Below, one piece after another: positions 23,071-31,265 of a stretch of DNA of 43,874 bases (the stretch's first letter is position 1; each line of letters opens with the position of its first letter). The notes below the pieces were generated by a model, which was given only the letters and a program-made list of their open reading frames with translations, did no database searches and was not told where the DNA came from. Origin of the DNA: Bacteroidota bacterium (GTDB lineage: Bacteria > Bacteroidota > Bacteroidia > Bacteroidales > VadinHA17); contig JADKBL010000041.1 of assembly GCA_016718875.1 (NCBI GenBank), forward strand, positions 1-43,874, written 5' to 3'. Position numbers and translations under genes: made by a program.

Positions 23071-24771
23071 ATGGACAGCAGGTTCCCGATATTGTTCGTT
23101 ATTCTCCTGATTCTTCCTTACGAAGCCAATTCTCAGGAAATTAGGAAGGATGATAGACTCAGGGAAATTATATATATGTCCGGGCAGGCCGACGTTACAG
23201 TAATCTTTACCGGCAGGAATGAGGCAAATTATTTGAGCAGGCACCTGTCTGTTACCGCCCTTAAAAATAAACAACTCTATATTTCACTTTCAGCAAGGGA
23301 TCTTGATTGGTTTCTTGATCAGAAAATTGATTACCAGATTATTGAATCCAAGGGGGATAAAGGCCTCATCACTGCATCAAATACCAGTCAGGCGATGGAA
23401 TGGGACAGTTATCCGACATATACCCAGTATGACTCAATTATGCGAAGTTTTGCCAGCCAGTACCCCTCTCTGTGCAGACTTGATACAATTGGTAAGAGTA
23501 TTAATAACAAGCTTGTACTTGCAGTAAAACTATCTGACAATGTAAGCACCAACGAGAATGAGCCGGAGGTATTTTATACTTCTACAATGCACGGCGATGA
23601 AACCGGTGGCTTTATACTTATGCTCAGGCTGATCGACTACCTTCTTAAGAATTATAACACTTCGCCAAATATTAAAAACCTGGTCGACAATCTTGAGATC
23701 TGGATCAATCCTCTGGCAAATCCTGATGGTACATACAGGTCAGGTAATACAATCTCCAGTCCGATCAGGAGGAATGCTGAAGGATATGATCTTAACAGGA
23801 GTTTCCCTGATCCATTGGATCGTGAAATTATTGTACCGAAGGAGAACTCGGATATGATTAAGTTTATGAGGAAGCATAATTTTGTACTTTCGGCAAATTT
23901 TCATGGCGGGGCTGAGGTTGTAAATTACCCATGGGACAGATGGTATTCAAAATACCATGCTGATGATCAGTGGTTCCTTGAGATAAGCAGGGCATATGCT
24001 GATACTGTACACAAATATTCCTCCACAGGTTACATGACTGATGAATCGAACGGAGTGACAAGAGGAGCAGAGTGGTATGTTGTTTACGGTGGACGTCAGG
24101 ATTTTGTTACATGGGAGCTTCAGGGCCGTGAGGTTACAATAGAGCTTGATAATCTCAAGACAACACCTGCAGCACAGCTGGGACTTTTATGGCTTTACAA
24201 CAGCAGGTCATTGCTCGGATATCTGGAGAATGCTTTATATGGAATATATGGCATTGTTAGGGATTCTGTAACATACGAACCAGTAAAGGCCAGGGTATTC
24301 ATAACAGGACATGACAAGGACAGCTCCCATGTCTATTCCGATACTCTCTATGGAGGATTTACGAGAATGCTTGCTCCGGGATCATACAACCTGACTTTCA
24401 CAGCAAATGGATATAAGGACAAGATTGTTAATAATGTAACAGTATTTGCCAGGCAGAAGACTGAACTCCCGGTAGATCTGGAACCCGATCTGAATTATAT
24501 TGAAATTTCGTTCACAGATCCTCCTGTAATCTTCCCCAATCCTGCTTCTGGTATGATTCAGGCAATACTCCCAAAAGGATTTGGCGGATATATTAATGTT
24601 AAAATTGCCGGATTATCAGGTAAAATATTGAGTGAGTTCAATATATTTAATCAGGAGTATGGTCATAATTTTATCGGGGTAAATGAACTTCCTTCCGGCA
24701 ACTATATTATTTTATTCACAAATAATGCAACCGGCGCCAGATCTAAGGGTAAGTTCATTATCGCGAAATAA
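23071..24771 (+). CDS. M14-family zinc carboxypeptidase with T9SS sorting domain
   Basis: 566 residues. Signal peptide at 1-21 (MDSRFPILFVILLILPYEAN, SQ). The M14 domain runs from about 110 to 395: zinc ligands His and Glu in STMHGDETGGF, Arg/Asn site in RRNAEGYDLNRSFPD, third zinc His in SANFHGGAEVVNYPWD, and the catalytic Glu probably in TWELQGREVTIELDN. A carboxypeptidase-regulatory-like beta domain follows (GIVRDSVTYEPVKARVFITG), then a type A T9SS C-terminal domain from about 488 (IFPNPASGMIQ ... LPSGNYIILF). The protein should cross the outer membrane through T9SS and be attached or released outside. It starts 7 bases after ychF. Confidence 0.92.
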   Translation: MDSRFPILFVILLILPYEANSQEIRKDDRLREIIYMSGQADVTVIFTGRNEANYLSRHLSVTALKNKQLYISLSARDLDWFLDQKIDYQIIESKGDKGLITASNTSQAMEWDSYPTYTQYDSIMRSFASQYPSLCRLDTIGKSINNKLVLAVKLSDNVSTNENEPEVFYTSTMHGDETGGFILMLRLIDYLLKNYNTSPNIKNLVDNLEIWINPLANPDGTYRSGNTISSPIRRNAEGYDLNRSFPDPLDREIIVPKENSDMIKFMRKHNFVLSANFHGGAEVVNYPWDRWYSKYHADDQWFLEISRAYADTVHKYSSTGYMTDESNGVTRGAEWYVVYGGRQDFVTWELQGREVTIELDNLKTTPAAQLGLLWLYNSRSLLGYLENALYGIYGIVRDSVTYEPVKARVFITGHDKDSSHVYSDTLYGGFTRMLAPGSYNLTFTANGYKDKIVNNVTVFARQKTELPVDLEPDLNYIEISFTDPPVIFPNPASGMIQAILPKGFGGYINVKIAGLSGKILSEFNIFNQEYGHNFIGVNELPSGNYIILFTNNATGARSKGKFIIAK

Positions 24772-24780
24772 TCCCGATCA

Positions 24781-24811
24781 TTTGCATCTGTAATTAAAAA
24801 AAGTATTTTTG
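24781..24811 (+). promoter_or_regulatory. Bacteroidetes-type promoter for the PafA-like gene
   Basis: TTTG 24781-24784, a 19-base spacer, TATTTTTG 24804-24811: an excellent match. It rules out the in-frame upstream start inside the promoter at 24809 and supports ATG 24866. Confidence 0.75.
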
Positions 24812-24865
24812 CACCTTACCCTGGTGCAGATGAGAAATATTTTGACAGGAAGGTATTGTATAGAT

Positions 24866-26536
24866 ATGAAGAATTCAAATGTGTTGCTGCGAGGTTCAGT
24901 CGTTTTAATATTACTAATCTCTTTTACTGCCAGAATATCTGGTCAGGGTGCATATCTGCCTCCTGAAAAGCCCAGACTGGTGATAGGAATAGTTGTTGAG
25001 CAGCTTCGCTATGATCATATCGAACGATTCCGTGACAGGTTTGGCGATAATGGAATAAAGAGACTGATAAACGAAGGCTCCTATTTCAAGAATGCCTCGT
25101 ATGAATACATGCTGACACAATCGGCTCCCGGACATGCAACTATTTCAACCGGAGCAGAACCCTCATCCCATGGTATTCCTTCAGATAGCTGGTATGTTCC
25201 ACTCAGGAATGAGCTCATCTATTCAACGAAGGATGCTCAGGTAAATCCTGTTGGAGGAAGCTTTGAATCAGGTCTGCACTCTCCTGTTAACCTGCAGGCA
25301 TCAACATTTTCTGATGAGCTTAAAATGGCAACGAATCAGCAGGCAAAAGTTTTTAGCGTAGGTATGAAGGAGAGTTCCTCCATTCTTTCTGCTGGTCATG
25401 CTGCAGATGGTGCATTTTGGTTTGATAATACCACTGGTACATGGATGTCGAGCTCATACTATCTTGATTCATTACCCGGCTGGGTAACTGATTTCAATGC
25501 GATTAAACAGGCCGAGTCATATCTGACTAATTCCTGGGAGTTGTTCAGAACTTCCGATGTATATTCTGATTGTCTTCCGGATTCGAATAAGTTTGAAGCA
25601 GGATTCAAATCGCAAAATTATTTCCCATATGATCTTAAGAAAATCAGGTCGAAGGAGATTACCGGTCCAAAGGATAATTACTCACTCTTGAGGGAAACAC
25701 CTTTTGCCAATTCACTTACAACCAGTTTTGCCATGCGGCTTATTGACAGGGAACGTCTAGGGAAGGATGATGTGACTGATTATTTATCAATATGTTATTC
25801 TGCCACTGATTATATTGGTCACCGTTTTGGGCCATCATCAGTTGAGATGGGTGATGCTATCCTTCGCCTTGATGATGAGATCAGGTATCTTCTTTCGTAT
25901 CTTAATGACAGTATCGGAAAGAAGAACATTCTTATATATTTTACCTCCTCTCACGGGATTTCAGAAATACCATCAGTGCTTGAACAAAACCGTATTCCTT
26001 CAGGTTATTTCAGGCAGAACCAGGCTGTTCAGCTTTTAAGAAGCTATATGAATGCAGTTTATGGTGAAGGCGACTGGATTAAAGGATATTCCGAGCGTCA
26101 GGTATTTCTTAACAGGACTCTTATCGAGGATGCACGGTTGCCGCTTGATGAGGTGCAGAAAAAAGTGGCACGATTCCTTGTTCAGTTCTCAGGAGTAGCT
26201 GCAGCTTATCCTTATTCAGCATTCGAATCAAATGATTTCGGTAATGGAAACCTTAAAAGGATAATGAATAATTTCAATCCGCAGCGATCGGGTGACGTTA
26301 TCATAACACTGAATCCGGGCTGGGTGGAGAAGGAGGGAGATTATGTTACAAACCATAACTCACCGTACGAATGCGATTCTCATGTTCCTCTGATATGGTA
26401 TGGATGGGCGATTAACAGGGAGAATGTTACAAGGAAAGTGAACATGGCTGATATTGCTGCAACACTTTCGTCACTCTGCAAGGTTCCTTACCCCAATGCT
26501 TGTACAGGGCAGCCTATTATTGAATTATTACGATAG
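24866..26536 (+). CDS. PafA-like alkaline phosphatase superfamily protein with altered metal site
   Basis: 556 residues from ATG 24866, with a signal peptide (VVLILLISFTARISGQ). The alignment to PafA-type phosphatases is clear: RLVIGIVVEQLRYDHIERF, SAPGHATISTGAEPSSHGIP, SAGHAADGAFWFDNTTGTW, ATDYIGHRFGPSSVEMGD and CDSHVPLIWYGW. Metal and catalytic positions by comparison with Elizabethkingia PafA: Glu45 for Asp38, Ser86 for Thr79 (nucleophile), Asp315 and His319 kept, Ser362 for Asp352, His363 kept. The Zn1 side is intact but the Zn2 side has two changes, so activity may differ or be lost. The stop codon touches the convergent GGGP synthase gene with no gap. Confidence 0.85.
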   Translation: MKNSNVLLRGSVVLILLISFTARISGQGAYLPPEKPRLVIGIVVEQLRYDHIERFRDRFGDNGIKRLINEGSYFKNASYEYMLTQSAPGHATISTGAEPSSHGIPSDSWYVPLRNELIYSTKDAQVNPVGGSFESGLHSPVNLQASTFSDELKMATNQQAKVFSVGMKESSSILSAGHAADGAFWFDNTTGTWMSSSYYLDSLPGWVTDFNAIKQAESYLTNSWELFRTSDVYSDCLPDSNKFEAGFKSQNYFPYDLKKIRSKEITGPKDNYSLLRETPFANSLTTSFAMRLIDRERLGKDDVTDYLSICYSATDYIGHRFGPSSVEMGDAILRLDDEIRYLLSYLNDSIGKKNILIYFTSSHGISEIPSVLEQNRIPSGYFRQNQAVQLLRSYMNAVYGEGDWIKGYSERQVFLNRTLIEDARLPLDEVQKKVARFLVQFSGVAAAYPYSAFESNDFGNGNLKRIMNNFNPQRSGDVIITLNPGWVEKEGDYVTNHNSPYECDSHVPLIWYGWAINRENVTRKVNMADIAATLSSLCKVPYPNACTGQPIIELLR

Positions 26537-27262
26537 TTATTTATTCTGGAAGTTGTCTCTGATGGAACAGGCATCGACCAGAAGCTCAGGCCTTTTTTCA
26601 CAACCATTACCAAGTATAATAATATCAGCCCCGGCATTGTAGATTTCACTTATCTGCTCTTTGTTTTTAATACCCCCGCCGACAGCAACCGGAACTGTAA
26701 CATTCTGCCTGACAGAATTAATAATCTCCAGAGGAACAGTGCCTGAAGCCCCACTGCCTGCTTCAAGGTAAATCATTTTCAGCCCCAGCATTTCTCCTGC
26801 CATTGCAGTGGCGACAACAATTTCAGTTTTATCTGATGGTATTGCCTCAGTCTGGCTTATATACTCAACTGATGTTTTTGATCCGCAGCTGATAAGAATA
26901 TATCCTACCGGTATCAGCCTTGAACGGACATCTTTGAGATATGGGGCAGCAATAACATGATTTCCAATAAGAAGTTCAGGGTTACGTCCTGATATCAGTG
27001 ATAGCAGGAGTATTGCATCTGCCTTATGAGAGAGTTGCAGAAGGTTACCCGGGAACAGCACTACCGGAATAGAACAGTTTGCTTTAATCAGATCAATAAG
27101 AATATCAATGTTACTGAAAGTAAGGCTTCCACCAGCAAGAATAAAATCAGGTTTGCATTCTCCTGCTATTTTAAGGATGTGCAGAAGAGAATCTCCTTTT
27201 GCCTTGTCCGGATCAAGCAAAAGTCCGATTTTCTTTTTACTGCTGAGAATATCCTGTATCAT
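26537..27262 (-). CDS. geranylgeranylglyceryl-phosphate synthase family protein
   Basis: 241-residue TIM barrel joining a polyprenyl diphosphate to glycerol-1-phosphate, the first ether-lipid step in archaea; a Bacteroidota branch (group II) is known. Motifs: KKIGLLLDPDKAKGDSLL, PDFILAGGSLTF, PVVLFPGNLLQLSHKADAIL, IYLEAGSGASGTVPLEII and VPVAVGGGIKNKEQISEIYN with GADIIILGNG, the phosphate-binding end. Last gene of the ssb-gldE-gldD-PPTase cluster, 6 bases after the PPTase gene. The prenyl length used and the fate of the product in this organism are not known. Confidence 0.92.
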   Translation of the reverse strand: MIQDILSSKKKIGLLLDPDKAKGDSLLHILKIAGECKPDFILAGGSLTFSNIDILIDLIKANCSIPVVLFPGNLLQLSHKADAILLLSLISGRNPELLIGNHVIAAPYLKDVRSRLIPVGYILISCGSKTSVEYISQTEAIPSDKTEIVVATAMAGEMLGLKMIYLEAGSGASGTVPLEIINSVRQNVTVPVAVGGGIKNKEQISEIYNAGADIIILGNGCEKRPELLVDACSIRDNFQNK

Positions 27263-27268
27263 CTCTAT

Positions 27269-27931
27269 CTATTTAATATTAAGGTTAGGTACCTCCATTA
27301 TTTTCTTTGTCCATACTATTGAGTAATTGTCATACCTGGAATAGAACAGATCGAAGCTCTCGTTTATCTTATCGGTATGAACGCTTCCTCTTATTTCACC
27401 GGATTCTTTTACCTCAAATGGTTTAATGGTAATATTCTTCCTTATACTGATTCCCTCTTTATCGCATATTTTGTATAAAGCTTCTTTTGCGCACCAGTGT
27501 ATATAAAGGTGATATTTTCTGTTTTCAGGGTCTTTAGTGATCTTCTCCTTAACATTGAGAAACTTTAGAGCGATAGCGGCAATGTTGGAACTCATGTACT
27601 CCAGATCAATCCCGACTTTTTCGTTGGTACTGAGCAGTATAGCTGTTAACTTATGAGAGTGTGATATACTGATAAACCTGGAACCGTCTTTTATAAATGG
27701 CTTATTATTTTTATTATAAACAATGCTGGCTTCTTTCCCGATCAGTTCCGAAAGTAAGGCTCTTACACTAAGAAATTCAAGTTTTCGGGAGTTACTGCTG
27801 AAACTTTTATATCTCTTCTTTTCCTCGGTATTAAGAGTTACCATTCCCATGAGAGTATCGAGATCTTCCTCTATCTTCCAGACTCCGAGGATTGAAAATT
27901 CATTAAGATAATGTTTTGTTATACAGCCCAT
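27269..27931 (-). CDS. 4'-phosphopantetheinyl transferase superfamily protein
   Basis: 220 residues of the Sfp-like type, which load acyl- or peptidyl-carrier proteins with the phosphopantetheine arm from coenzyme A. Visible features are SRFISISHSHKLTAILLS, the magnesium motif VGIDLEYMS and the catalytic WCAKEALYKICDK. No carrier protein or synthase gene is near; it may serve fatty acid synthesis or a distant pathway. It starts 16 bases after gldD and precedes the GGGP synthase. Confidence 0.88.
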   Translation of the reverse strand: MGCITKHYLNEFSILGVWKIEEDLDTLMGMVTLNTEEKKRYKSFSSNSRKLEFLSVRALLSELIGKEASIVYNKNNKPFIKDGSRFISISHSHKLTAILLSTNEKVGIDLEYMSSNIAAIALKFLNVKEKITKDPENRKYHLYIHWCAKEALYKICDKEGISIRKNITIKPFEVKESGEIRGSVHTDKINESFDLFYSRYDNYSIVWTKKIMEVPNLNIK

Positions 27932-27947
27932 TAGCGTAAATTAAGTA

Positions 27948-28559
27948 TTACTGTTTCCACCTCAGCGTCTCAATAAGGTGCACAATATCTTCCCTGAAAT
28001 AACCTACAACAGGTTCCAGTGAATCGGCATCCGGAGCTGAGGCGAAATACAGTGAGCCTCTGAGAAAATGCCTTGTACTGTCAGTCATATAAAACTGAAC
28101 CGCTGTGGCTGTATTTCCCCTGAGGTCGTATAAGACTCCATAAACCTTGTTTTTATCGTCATTGAAATATTTCTCACTGATTGCATCGGCTTTTGAAACA
28201 TGATTTTTCACATTCATTTTATAGGTCTGTTCCATCAGCTCATCAAAATCATGATTTATATCCATGTATGTTAGATAGAGTTTAGCCTTGTAGGCAGGGA
28301 ATTCAATATTAAACCATCCCTTTTCGTTTTCAAACTCTTCCTCAAAAGAAAGTTTTCCGAATGCAGGATAGTCAAAAGTGAACGGAAGATTATCACTGCT
28401 GCTCTCTCTTCCTGTGAATGTTGTATAATTCTTTTGAGGCAAATCAATTCTGAAATGACCTCTTGGCCTGGGAACAGAAACCTCTCTGCATCCGTGAATA
28501 AACACAGCAAGGATTACTATCAGAAGCATACTATTCCTGTGCTGCATCAATTTTCTCAT
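27948..28559 (-). CDS. gldD: gliding motility lipoprotein GldD
   Basis: 203 residues with a lipoprotein signal peptide: LLIVILAVFIHGCREVSVPR, lipobox Cys24. The mature part shows the GldD pattern PRPRGHFRIDLPQKNYTTF, FDYPAFGKLSFEE, GWFNIEFPAYKAKLYLTY and the end EDIVHLIETLRWK. GldD is required for gliding and T9SS function in Flavobacterium; its exact role is not known. It overlaps gldE by 29 bases, which supports translational coupling and agrees with the conserved gldE-gldD pair. Confidence 0.93.
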   Translation of the reverse strand: MRKLMQHRNSMLLIVILAVFIHGCREVSVPRPRGHFRIDLPQKNYTTFTGRESSSDNLPFTFDYPAFGKLSFEEEFENEKGWFNIEFPAYKAKLYLTYMDINHDFDELMEQTYKMNVKNHVSKADAISEKYFNDDKNKVYGVLYDLRGNTATAVQFYMTDSTRHFLRGSLYFASAPDADSLEPVVGYFREDIVHLIETLRWKQ

Positions 28560-29874
28560 TTTTTATTTCAACACGTATCTCTTTTATCCTTCTTCTGTCA
28601 GCCGATTCTATACTGAAATTAAAATGATGAACAGTTATTGTCTGTCCTTTTTGAGGAATCTCCCCTGTTATTTCAAGAATCAGTCCGGCAAGGGTTTCTG
28701 CTTCACCTCTCACATCATCAAAAATATCCTCTTCGACATTTACTATTTTGCAAAAATCATTCAATAGTATTTTTCCTTCGAAGATATATGTTGTTTCATC
28801 AATATTCCTGAAAAGGATATCATCCTCGTCACTCTCATCAGTTATCTCGCCTACAATCTCCTCGAGTATATCCTCCAGCGTAACGATTCCGGATGTGCCT
28901 CCATATTCGTCAATGACGATTGCCATATGGATCTTTTTTATCTGAAACTCCTTAAGCAGGTCATTTATCTTTTTTGTTTCGGGAACAAAATAAGGAGGAC
29001 GAAGGAGGGATTGCCATTTGAAATTGACAGGGTTATTGGTATATGGTAATATATCCTTTGCATAAAGGATTCCTTTTACTGAATCGAAAGAACCTGAATA
29101 GACAGGAATCCTTGAAAATCCTGATTCAACTATTAAAGGCACTACTTTTTCAAATCCCGATTTGATATCGATGGAAGTAACATCTATCCTCGGACACATA
29201 ATAGCACTTACGTTTATGTTGCCGAAGTTTACAATTCCTTTAAGAAGTTTTTCATCTTCATCCATATCATCAGTTGCCATATCAAGGGCATCAGAGATGT
29301 CATCCATGCTAATATTTGCACGCTGGGCCCCTGTTCTTCTTTTTACAAAATAGCCATCAAAGATCGAAATTGAGGTTACCGGAATGAAAATTATGTCAAT
29401 CACAGCCAGCGGAAAAGCGGTAAACAGTACCATCTTTAAATTAGCCCGGCCTGAAAATACCTTTGGCAATATCTCACCAAACAGGAGAAGTATAAAAGAA
29501 ATTACTAATATACTGATAATCAGTCCATGGAGTGGCTTGTTGCTAAAATCGAAAATTGCGGAACCAAGGAAAGCAGCAAGTAATGCCGCAGTAATTTTAA
29601 TTGTATTTCCTGCAACAAGAATGGTGCTCAGGAGCTTTTCAGGGTTATTATATAATTTAATTGCTGTCTTTGCTCTTCTCCTGGTGTCAGCTTTCAGTTT
29701 TTCAATATCCTCCGGACGAAGTGAAAAATAGGCAACTTCCGCACCTGCTATTATACCAGATATAAAGAGAAGAAGTATGAAAATGATAAAACCGATGATT
29801 ATTCCCGGATCATATATAGGCGTAATTGTGCCTGTAATAAAAGCTGTTGTGAAATGTTGATATTCAGGTTCCAA
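28531..29874 (-). CDS. gldE: gliding motility-associated protein GldE (CorC/HlyC family)
   Basis: 447 residues. N-terminal DUF21 membrane domain with four helices at about 22-160 (IIIGFIIFILLLFISGIIAG, AEVAYFSL, IISILVISFILLLFGEILPK). It is followed by two CBS domains at about 205-330 (MCPRIDVTSIDI, KIHMAIVIDEYGGTSGIVTL) and a C-terminal CorC_HlyC domain (DDVRGEAETLAGLILEITGE). In Flavobacterium, extra GldE can rescue some gldD defects, so it acts with GldD. Located between ssb (22 bases upstream) and gldD, the conserved Bacteroidota arrangement. Confidence 0.93.
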   Translation of the reverse strand: MEPEYQHFTTAFITGTITPIYDPGIIIGFIIFILLLFISGIIAGAEVAYFSLRPEDIEKLKADTRRRAKTAIKLYNNPEKLLSTILVAGNTIKITAALLAAFLGSAIFDFSNKPLHGLIISILVISFILLLFGEILPKVFSGRANLKMVLFTAFPLAVIDIIFIPVTSISIFDGYFVKRRTGAQRANISMDDISDALDMATDDMDEDEKLLKGIVNFGNINVSAIMCPRIDVTSIDIKSGFEKVVPLIVESGFSRIPVYSGSFDSVKGILYAKDILPYTNNPVNFKWQSLLRPPYFVPETKKINDLLKEFQIKKIHMAIVIDEYGGTSGIVTLEDILEEIVGEITDESDEDDILFRNIDETTYIFEGKILLNDFCKIVNVEEDIFDDVRGEAETLAGLILEITGEIPQKGQTITVHHFNFSIESADRRRIKEIRVEIKNEKIDAAQE

Positions 29875-29896
29875 CTAAAACTGTTTTAATGAAAAA

Positions 29897-30433
29897 CTAG
29901 AATGGAAGATCGTCTTCATTCTGTCCCTGGAATGATCCTCCGGTCTGGAAGTTGTCAATATCAGGTGCTGAGTCAGCAGGAATATCCTTGCCTGCACTGC
30001 TTTTTGCACCAGTGTTATAAGAGCCTGATGGTTCATTTACCTGGCTCCTTCCGTTAATCTCACTTTTCCCCTGATCGGAAGGTGTGCCATATCCGGCAGA
30101 TGATTGTTTCTTCTCAAGTACCAGCATAGTATCAGCCAGAATCTCAGTAATATATTTATTGACACCGTCCTTGTCAACATATGACCGGGTTTTTATTTTG
30201 CCAACAATGTAAACCTGGGTACCTTTTTTTACTGTTTTTTCTGCTACTTCGGCAAGCGACCGCCATAATACAATGTTATGCCATTCAGTTGAAGTTATAG
30301 TTTCACCCTGTTGATTTGTATATGTCTCGCTTGTTGCCAGAGGAAATGTGGCTTTTGCCACTCCCTTGTCGAAATAGCGTACAACCGGTTCTTTCCCAAC
30401 ATTTCCCACAAGTATTACTTTGTTGATTGACAT
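29897..30433 (-). CDS. ssb: single-stranded DNA-binding protein
   Basis: 178 residues. The OB fold spans 1-110 (SINKVILVGNVGKEPVVRYF, STEWHNIVLWRSLAEVAEK, KGTQVYIVGKIKTRSY). A disordered Gly/Ser/Pro-rich linker follows, and the acidic tip DDLPF that recruits DNA-repair and replication proteins ends the protein. First gene of the - strand cluster with gldE and gldD. A possible promoter is seen upstream on the - strand (TTG, 18 bases, TAACTTTA). Confidence 0.96.
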   Translation of the reverse strand: MSINKVILVGNVGKEPVVRYFDKGVAKATFPLATSETYTNQQGETITSTEWHNIVLWRSLAEVAEKTVKKGTQVYIVGKIKTRSYVDKDGVNKYITEILADTMLVLEKKQSSAGYGTPSDQGKSEINGRSQVNEPSGSYNTGAKSSAGKDIPADSAPDIDNFQTGGSFQGQNEDDLPF

Positions 30434-30764
30434 GTAGTTATAAATTAGGTTCTAAATAAATGCATGGAATGTAAAGTTAAGAAAAAAACTGCTTCTCCAA
30501 TCGTGTGTTGATTATTTGATGATCAACTTCATTGTGAATCAGTTAAGGCTGTTAGAAGAGCATCATCCATATACCTTATTAATTATTATTAACCATTGTC
30601 GGGATTAAATAGTTTTGCTATTTCATTGGAATTAAGGCATTAATAAAAATTTATAAAAAAAATTATTCTGTAAGTGTTTCTTTTTAAACAAATAATATTT
30701 CTATATTTGCACAGTTGAAAAAACGTATTACAAAATAATTTGTTGAATTTTAAACTTCACGAAA
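30434..30764. promoter_or_regulatory. divergent promoter region between ssb and the HU gene
   Basis: 331 AT-rich bases without a gene. For the + strand, TATATTTG at 30702-30709 is an exact -7 element with a T-rich -33 area about 20 bases before it, giving a leader of about 50 bases for the HU gene. For the - strand, TTG-N18-TAACTTTA lies about 40-70 bases upstream of ssb. An interrupted inverted repeat GTTGAT/ATCAAC is near 30508-30531. Nothing else was recognised. Confidence 0.55.
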
Positions 30765-31052
30765 ATGACTAAAGCAGACATTGTTAATGAAATTGCCAAG
30801 AATACTGGTATTGAGAAGGTAACCGTTCAGAAAACTGTAGAAGCCATGATGGAAACAGTTAAGGACTCTATGGTTAAAGGAAATAACGTGTATCTCAGGG
30901 GATTTGGGAGCTTCATCGTAAAGAAAAGAGCAAAGAAAACCGCAAGGAATATTTCAAAGAATACCACAATTATTATTCCGGCTCACAATATCCCAGCTTT
31001 CAAGCCGGCAAAATCATTCATAACAAAAGTTAAATCACACGTTAAGAAATAA
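30765..31052 (+). CDS. HU/IHF-family DNA-binding protein
   Basis: 95 residues. Nucleoid protein that bends DNA as a dimer. Family pattern: MTKADIVNEIAKNTGIEK, the turn GNNVYLRGFGSFIVKKRAKK, TARNISKNTTIIIPAHNIPA (arm with the Pro that inserts between bases) and FKPAKSFITKVK. The distinct NTTIIIPAH arm is common in Bacteroidota HU. It is followed 6 bases later by the gene of a 29-residue basic protein. Confidence 0.95.
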   Translation: MTKADIVNEIAKNTGIEKVTVQKTVEAMMETVKDSMVKGNNVYLRGFGSFIVKKRAKKTARNISKNTTIIIPAHNIPAFKPAKSFITKVKSHVKK

Positions 31053-31058
31053 TTTTCC

Positions 31059-31148
31059 ATGCCAAGCGGTAAAAAAAGAAAAAGACATAAGATGGCCACC
31101 CACAAACGCAAAAAGCGTTTGCGGAAGAACAGACATAAGAAGAAGTAA
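31059..31148 (+). CDS. 29-residue basic protein, possible AURKAIP1/COX24-like ribosomal protein
   Basis: ATG 31059 to TAA 31146-31148, product MPSGKKRKRHKMATHKRKKR followed by LRKNRHKKK: more than half Lys and Arg. It is 6 bases after the HU gene and just before a terminator, so it is co-transcribed with HU. Near-identical short ORFs are, to my knowledge, common in Bacteroidota at this place. The pattern K-M-x-x-H-K-x-R-K resembles the short AURKAIP1/COX24 domain, found in mitochondrial mS38 and in actinobacterial bS22. A ribosomal protein role is therefore plausible but not shown. Confidence 0.75.
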   Translation: MPSGKKRKRHKMATHKRKKRLRKNRHKKK

Positions 31149-31178
31149 CAGATCAGCAAGTGGTCATAAACTTTATAA

Positions 31179-31215
31179 TAAACCTAAAGGTCTGACGGTC
31201 TTTAGGTTTATTTTA
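31179..31215 (+). terminator. intrinsic terminator of the HU operon
   Basis: Inverted repeat TAAACCTAAAG (31179-31189) with CTTTAGGTTTA (31200-31210), a 10-base loop and T-rich sequence after it. Confidence 0.82.
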
Positions 31216-31265
31216 TATATGCTGGTTATAGCTCATATCTCATTCAATCAGATCAATTTTTTGAC

